Position numbers and translations under genes: made by a program. From positions 1-64,000 of the forward strand of contig JAVBQF010000006.1 of assembly GCA_031549195.1 (NCBI GenBank): 64,000 nt of DNA, given 5' to 3'. Below, piece by piece: positions 60,585-64,000 of this stretch. Numbering within the stretch: position 1 is the first letter of the stretch; the number at the start of each line of letters is the position of its first letter. The notes under the pieces are model-generated. The model worked only from the letters and a program-made list of their open reading frames with translations, had not been told where the DNA came from and made no database searches. Source of the stretch: JAVBQF01 sp031549195 (lineage in GTDB: Bacteria > Bacillota_I > Bacilli_A > RF39 > UBA660).

Positions 60585-61568
60585 TTATAATAGATTAATA
60601 TTATATTCTATACATTTGTTAATAATGTCTTTAGTCCAATAACTTGCTTGAACCTCTCCAATATGAGCTTTTTCTAATAGTAACATACATAATCTAGACT
60701 GACCAATACCACCACCAATAGTAAATGGTAATTTTTTATTAATAACTAATTTGTGATATTCTAAAGATAATCTATCATTACAATTAGACTTATCTAATTG
60801 ATCAATTAATGCTTTATCATCAACTCTAATTCCCATGGATAATATTTCAATAGGTATTTCTAATACATCACTCCATATTAATAAATCCCCATTTAATTTC
60901 CAATCATCATAATCAGGGCTTCTTTTATCATGTGGCAGTCCTGATTTCAATTTATCTCCAATGCCCATTATAAACACGGCTCCTTTTTCTTTGGTAATCA
61001 AATACTCTCTTTCTTTTGAATCTTTTTCTTTATATAGAGTATCTAATTCCTCTGAAGAAATAATATATAAACTTTTAGGTAGTTTATGTGTTAGCATTGG
61101 ATATTCTTTTTTTATATATTTACTAGTTGATCTTATTGCTTTATAAATACTTGTTATTACATTAATAAGTTTATCTTTTGTACGATTTTCTTCTACAATA
61201 ACTTGTTCAAAGTCCCATTGATCAACAAGATAAGAATGTATCTCATCTAAAGTTTCAGACTTTCTTATCGCAATCATGTCTGTATATAGTCCAGTATCTT
61301 TTTTAAAACCATATTTCATCAAGGCAAAACGTTTCCATTTAGCAAGTGAATGGACAATTTCTAATTTTTCTTCAACTTCAAAACTTACAGCTGCTTCATT
61401 ACCAGATAAAGTATCTTGAAATCCTGATGCTGGGGATACAAATAGGGGAGCAGATACTTTTATTAAGGATAATCTAGATTGTAACTCTTTAGAAAAATGT
61501 TGCTTAATCTTATAGACCGCTTCTTGTGTCTTTATAATATCCAATTTGCTTTTATATTCTTTTTTCAT
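60585..61568 (-). CDS. asnA: Aspartate-ammonia ligase (asparagine synthetase A)
   Basis: Makes asparagine from aspartate, ammonia and ATP; structurally related to class II aspartyl-tRNA synthetases. The 327-residue protein shows LIKVSAPLFVSPASGFQDTLSG, VHSLAKWKRFAL, DQWDFEQVI, LPHDKRSPDYDDWKLNGDLL and the C-terminal motif 3-like TIGGGIGQSRLCMLLLEKAHIGEVQ. Length is normal. AAGGAGG precedes the ATG, 13 bases after the GNAT stop. The asparagine T-box upstream of the GNAT gene controls the pair, so uncharged tRNA-Asn induces its own amino acid's synthesis. Confidence 0.97.
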   Translation of the reverse strand: MKKEYKSKLDIIKTQEAVYKIKQHFSKELQSRLSLIKVSAPLFVSPASGFQDTLSGNEAAVSFEVEEKLEIVHSLAKWKRFALMKYGFKKDTGLYTDMIAIRKSETLDEIHSYLVDQWDFEQVIVEENRTKDKLINVITSIYKAIRSTSKYIKKEYPMLTHKLPKSLYIISSEELDTLYKEKDSKEREYLITKEKGAVFIMGIGDKLKSGLPHDKRSPDYDDWKLNGDLLIWSDVLEIPIEILSMGIRVDDKALIDQLDKSNCNDRLSLEYHKLVINKKLPFTIGGGIGQSRLCMLLLEKAHIGEVQASYWTKDIINKCIEYNINLL

Positions 61569-61581
61569 AATATTTTCCTCC

Positions 61582-62070
61582 TTATAATTTCATTTCTCTT
61601 AGTGAAGCTTCATAATCTTCACTTATTATTTTAGATCCAACTGGATAAAATCCTAGTTTCTCATAATAATCATTTAGCTTAATGTTTTTTTTAACACAAT
61701 CAAGTCTTAAATATTGTTTTTCTTTTTTTAAAGCAACTTTTTTAGCAAAATCAATTAGTTCTGCTCCAATTCCTTTATACTTTCTATCAGTAGCTAAGTT
61801 GTGAATATAAAGTGCTTTACCATCATCTTCGAAGCGAGAAATATCCTTTTCTTTTAAGACAATAACACCAACGGTTTCATCTTTTATTTTAGCTACATAT
61901 AGTTCTTTGTCCTTAATTCGTTTTGTAAAATAATCATAATCATATTCTCTCATATAATAATTTTTATCCCATTGATAAGTAATACCTAATGACCTAATCC
62001 AAATACATCTTTTCAAGATAATATCTTGAATCCATAAAATATCTTTTACTTTTGCATATACAATATCCAT
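61582..62070 (-). CDS. GNAT N-acetyltransferase in the asparagine T-box operon
   Basis: 162 residues. GNAT core: LYVAKIKDETVGVIVLKEKD, ALYIHNLATDRKYKGIGAELIDFAKKVA (motif A, acetyl-CoA loop R-x-x-G-x-G/A) and RLDCVKKNIKLNDYYEKLGF. Substrate unknown. It is the first gene after the T-box leader and precedes asnA by 13 bases, so it is induced by asparagine starvation, which suggests it acts on an amino acid, peptide or tRNA linked to asparagine supply; that is inference. Confidence 0.88.
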   Translation of the reverse strand: MDIVYAKVKDILWIQDIILKRCIWIRSLGITYQWDKNYYMREYDYDYFTKRIKDKELYVAKIKDETVGVIVLKEKDISRFEDDGKALYIHNLATDRKYKGIGAELIDFAKKVALKKEKQYLRLDCVKKNIKLNDYYEKLGFYPVGSKIISEDYEASLREMKL

Positions 62071-62094
62071 GATTCACCTCCTTTTTAACATAAT

Positions 62095-62380
62095 AAAAAA
62101 CAGTATTATCCCCAAATAGGGACGAATACTGTTTGATCCGCGTTGCCACCCAATTTATTATAAAATAAAATTATTTCATAATCTCTTCATTTCAGTTCTA
62201 TTAAACCTAGTAATTTGATAACGGATTACTTTCCGTCCTAATCTACTGTTACTTCGATAGGCGACTCATGAGTGTTATTCATAGTAATATTGATATTGGC
62301 TTTCACTATCCCCAACTAGCTTAATCAAATCTTAACTATTACTTCTCTCGATCAAAGTCTTTGTGCATATAAATTTACAT
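62095..62380 (-). promoter_or_regulatory. T-box riboswitch, asparagine type
   Basis: Read on the minus strand. The T-box core GGGTGGCAACGCGG lies at 62151-62138; its TGGC would pair with GCCA at the end of tRNA-Asn (discriminator G). A terminator, AACAGTATT and AATACTGTT plus T run, follows at about 62133-62095. The Stem I 3' side reads GAATAACACTCATGAG, with AAC (62276-62274) followed by A as the likely specifier codon for Asn. Distal loop sequences (GTTGGGGATAGTGAAAGCC) match Stem I. TTGACA at 62399-62394 is a possible -35. It controls the GNAT gene and asnA. Confidence 0.9.
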
Positions 62381-62418
62381 TATAATATGCAATTTGTCAA
62401 TATGTTATATTCATATCA

Positions 62419-63597
62419 TTATTTGTTGTTGTATAAGATGTTTATATCGACGGCCCCACTAACACCATTTATTCTCCCAATATTACTTAATTGCCACATT
62501 ACATAATCACCTTGATATGTTGTTTCCTTTGTATAATGAGCAAGCCATACTGGATGGTTATTTTTGTTAGTCCAAATATTTTCTAGATAATTTTTACTAC
62601 TGTAAAGCATACCTTGATATCCACCTTTATTAATTGCATCAATAAACTTTTCCGCTATATTATTGATATCGTAAAAGCTTAAATTAAAATTATTCCATTG
62701 AGACCAACTTTCCCAGTCAAATACCACTGGTAAATCTAATTTAGTACCATTTAACTTTTCAAGTACCCAATTAGCATGTTTGACACTCTCTTCAGCACTA
62801 GTTGCAATACTATATAAATAAACGCCTACTTTTAATCCAGCTTTCTTCGCATTTTCAATATTCTTTAAATAATATGAATCTATCTCTAGTTCACCGTTTG
62901 CAACCTTTTGAACACCAATTCTCATCATTGCAAAAGTAGCCCCAGCTTCCTTTACCTTGTTAAAGTCTATACTAGTTTGCCATCTTGATACATCGATACC
63001 AATTTCATTATCAACTGTTTTATACTTATTTATTACATCTTGAAAGTATAATTTTTCAGTACTCGTTGAGGAGCTATTATTAATCTTCTTTACGACATTT
63101 AATGTAATATTGAAAGTAGAGTAGTTGTTACTACTATCAGTAACTGTATATTCTAAAGGATAACTTCCAACTTTAGAAATATCATAACTACCTTTAATTG
63201 TACATAATGCCTTTTTATCATAATTATCTCCAAACATAATCAAGTTACACAAATCCCCAGTGTGGTTTAATTCTACTGTTTTATTAACACCACTAAATAT
63301 TCGTGGGGCTTCTTTATCAACAATATTTACATCAAACTTATAAACATATTTATTCTTATCTACTTTATAGTATATTTCTTGTTTTATAATACCAGTTTTG
63401 TTTGTATTGATTAGAATATTATCACTAACCATTTCTCCGTTTGTAATAGTTACTATATCTTTTAGGTAAATATTGCTATACACTTCAACAGTAGACTTTG
63501 CACGTATTGTTACGGTTTTTGGTATTTCAGTATAAATCTTTTCTTTACAGCCACACATTAATAGACAAAATATAAATAGCAGAAAAAACTTTTTCAT
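62419..63597 (-). CDS. Lipoprotein with Ig-like domain and GH25 muramidase domain
   Basis: 392 residues. Lipobox LLMCGC near residue 18 anchors the protein outside. Residues 25-175 are Ig/HYR-like (IVDKEAPRIFSGVNKTVELN, VGSYPLEYTVTDSSNNYS). From about 195 there is a GH25 lysozyme domain: GIDVSRWQTSIDFNKVKEAG, AMMRIGVQ, VGVYLYSIATSAEES and the catalytic DWE in VVFDWESW, ending in SGAVDINIL. It cleaves the glycan between MurNAc and GlcNAc. The domain style resembles the hydrolase at 5313-6761. AAGGTGATAATT sets ATG 63597. Confidence 0.9.
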   Translation of the reverse strand: MKKFFLLFIFCLLMCGCKEKIYTEIPKTVTIRAKSTVEVYSNIYLKDIVTITNGEMVSDNILINTNKTGIIKQEIYYKVDKNKYVYKFDVNIVDKEAPRIFSGVNKTVELNHTGDLCNLIMFGDNYDKKALCTIKGSYDISKVGSYPLEYTVTDSSNNYSTFNITLNVVKKINNSSSTSTEKLYFQDVINKYKTVDNEIGIDVSRWQTSIDFNKVKEAGATFAMMRIGVQKVANGELEIDSYYLKNIENAKKAGLKVGVYLYSIATSAEESVKHANWVLEKLNGTKLDLPVVFDWESWSQWNNFNLSFYDINNIAEKFIDAINKGGYQGMLYSSKNYLENIWTNKNNHPVWLAHYTKETTYQGDYVMWQLSNIGRINGVSGAVDINILYNNK

Positions 63598-63664
63598 AAT
63601 TATCACCTTACATTAATTATAACAGTATCACTAAAATTTTAATACTAATTTATATTATACGATG

Positions 63665-63673
63665 TGATATAAT
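63665..63673 (+). promoter_or_regulatory. Extended -10 promoter of the SDR gene
   Basis: TGATATAAT at 63665-63673, followed by GGAGG before ATG 63694. Confidence 0.55.
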
Positions 63674-63693
63674 TATTTATATGGAGGATCTAA

Positions 63694-64000
63694 TATGAAT
63701 AGAGTTGTATTAATAACAGGAGCAAGTAGAGGAATAGGAAAAGAAACTGCTATTGAGTTTGCAAAGTGTGGGTATGATGTAGTCATTAATTATAATAAAA
63801 GTGACAAAAGTGCAGAGGAAGTTGCTAACATAATAAAATCTAATGGGGGGGTGCAATCACTATTAATAAAAGCTGATGTATCTGATGAACATCAAGTAAG
63901 AGAAATGGTGGACAAAGCAATTGAAAAATTTGGTAGAATAGATGTATTAGTAAATAACGCAGGAATAGTTTATGATGCCGAATTTGACGATAGAACCGTA
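63694..64000 (+). CDS. Short-chain dehydrogenase/reductase, FabG-like (partial)
   Basis: Start of a Rossmann-fold oxidoreductase cut by the window edge after 102 residues. The NADP(H) motif TGASRGIG is at residues 8-15, followed by DVVINYNKS, KADVSD and the NNAG structural motif at about 89-92. The catalytic Ser-Tyr-Lys lies beyond the edge. It fits 3-oxoacyl-ACP reductase but other SDR substrates are possible. GGAGG (63682-63686) precedes the ATG. A run of seven G at 63844-63850 causes no frameshift. Confidence 0.85.

Noticed and set aside
63842..63852. Possible frameshift at a run of seven G in the SDR gene
   Set aside because: Translation through the run is continuous and matches the family (SNGGVQS), so no indel is needed.
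1..64000. CRISPR array
   Set aside because: I saw no series of identical short repeats with regular unique spacers; the only repeats are the elements after tRNA-Cys and hairpin terminators.
1..64000. TGA recoded as tryptophan, as in some wall-less relatives
   Set aside because: TGA ends tmcAL, cpaB and others at the expected family lengths, and tryptophan positions use TGG.

Overview
The window is very AT-rich, densely packed bacterial chromosome. Ribosome binding sites are of the GGAGG type, stops include TGA as well as TAA and TAG (so the standard bacterial code), and many promoters have extended -10 boxes (TGnTATAAT). Gene content (TmcAL, TypA, TrmL, AsnA under a T-box, SpaA-fold, GH25 and SpoIID-domain proteins) points to a low-GC Bacillota with a Gram-positive wall. 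An uncultured gut Bacilli lineage (RF39/Erysipelotrichia-like) is my best guess; that is inference, not something the sequence proves.

Layout. 1-12.1 kb: housekeeping and surface genes. These are pyruvate kinase, tRNA acetate ligase TmcAL, a prepilin-like protein with BspA-type repeats, a SpaA-fold protein, a CHAP/NlpC-like hydrolase, DedA, Nudix, an FAD/Rieske oxidoreductase, typA (frameshifted in this sequence) and a membrane thioredoxin-fold protein. 12.1-18.2 kb: trmL, tRNA-Ala, a decayed and an intact RsgI-like membrane protein, then a VirD4-like ATPase without membrane segments beside an AraC-type regulator and a patatin phospholipase. 18.4-22.6 kb: an ABC-2 exporter, a lipid kinase and a secreted protein behind a consensus promoter.

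22.7-46.5 kb is the centre of interest. One co-directional block of 18 genes joins a Tad (type IVc pilus) machine (CpaB/SAF protein, CpaF ATPase, TadB, TadC, an Flp-like 58-residue pilin, TadE-like pseudopilins, a TadZ/CpaE-like protein) to the core of a VirB/D4 type IV secretion system (VirB2-, VirB3-, VirB4-, VirB6- and VirD4-like). It also encodes a SpoIID-type wall-lytic protein, a lipoprotein and a 1349-residue cysteine-rich secreted protein. Internal terminators and promoters divide it into about seven transcription units. No relaxase, integrase, resolvase, entry exclusion or replication gene is visible, so it looks like a resident surface or secretion machine and not a conjugative element.

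46.5-49.4 kb (minus strand): three genes that together resemble a split 2-hydroxyacyl-CoA dehydratase activase-type protein. 49.5-54.2 kb: a secreted nuclease, a membrane thioredoxin, a PH-like protein and two large membrane or exported proteins. 54.2-56.3 kb: tRNA-Cys followed by small accessory genes (a broken acetyltransferase, a HAD hydrolase, a VOC protein) separated by a repeated intergenic element. 56.4-64 kb: a zinc-ribbon membrane protein, a CYTH protein, a DUF2935-type protein, a membrane protein, an asparagine T-box operon (GNAT plus asnA), a GH25 lipoprotein and the start of a short-chain dehydrogenase.
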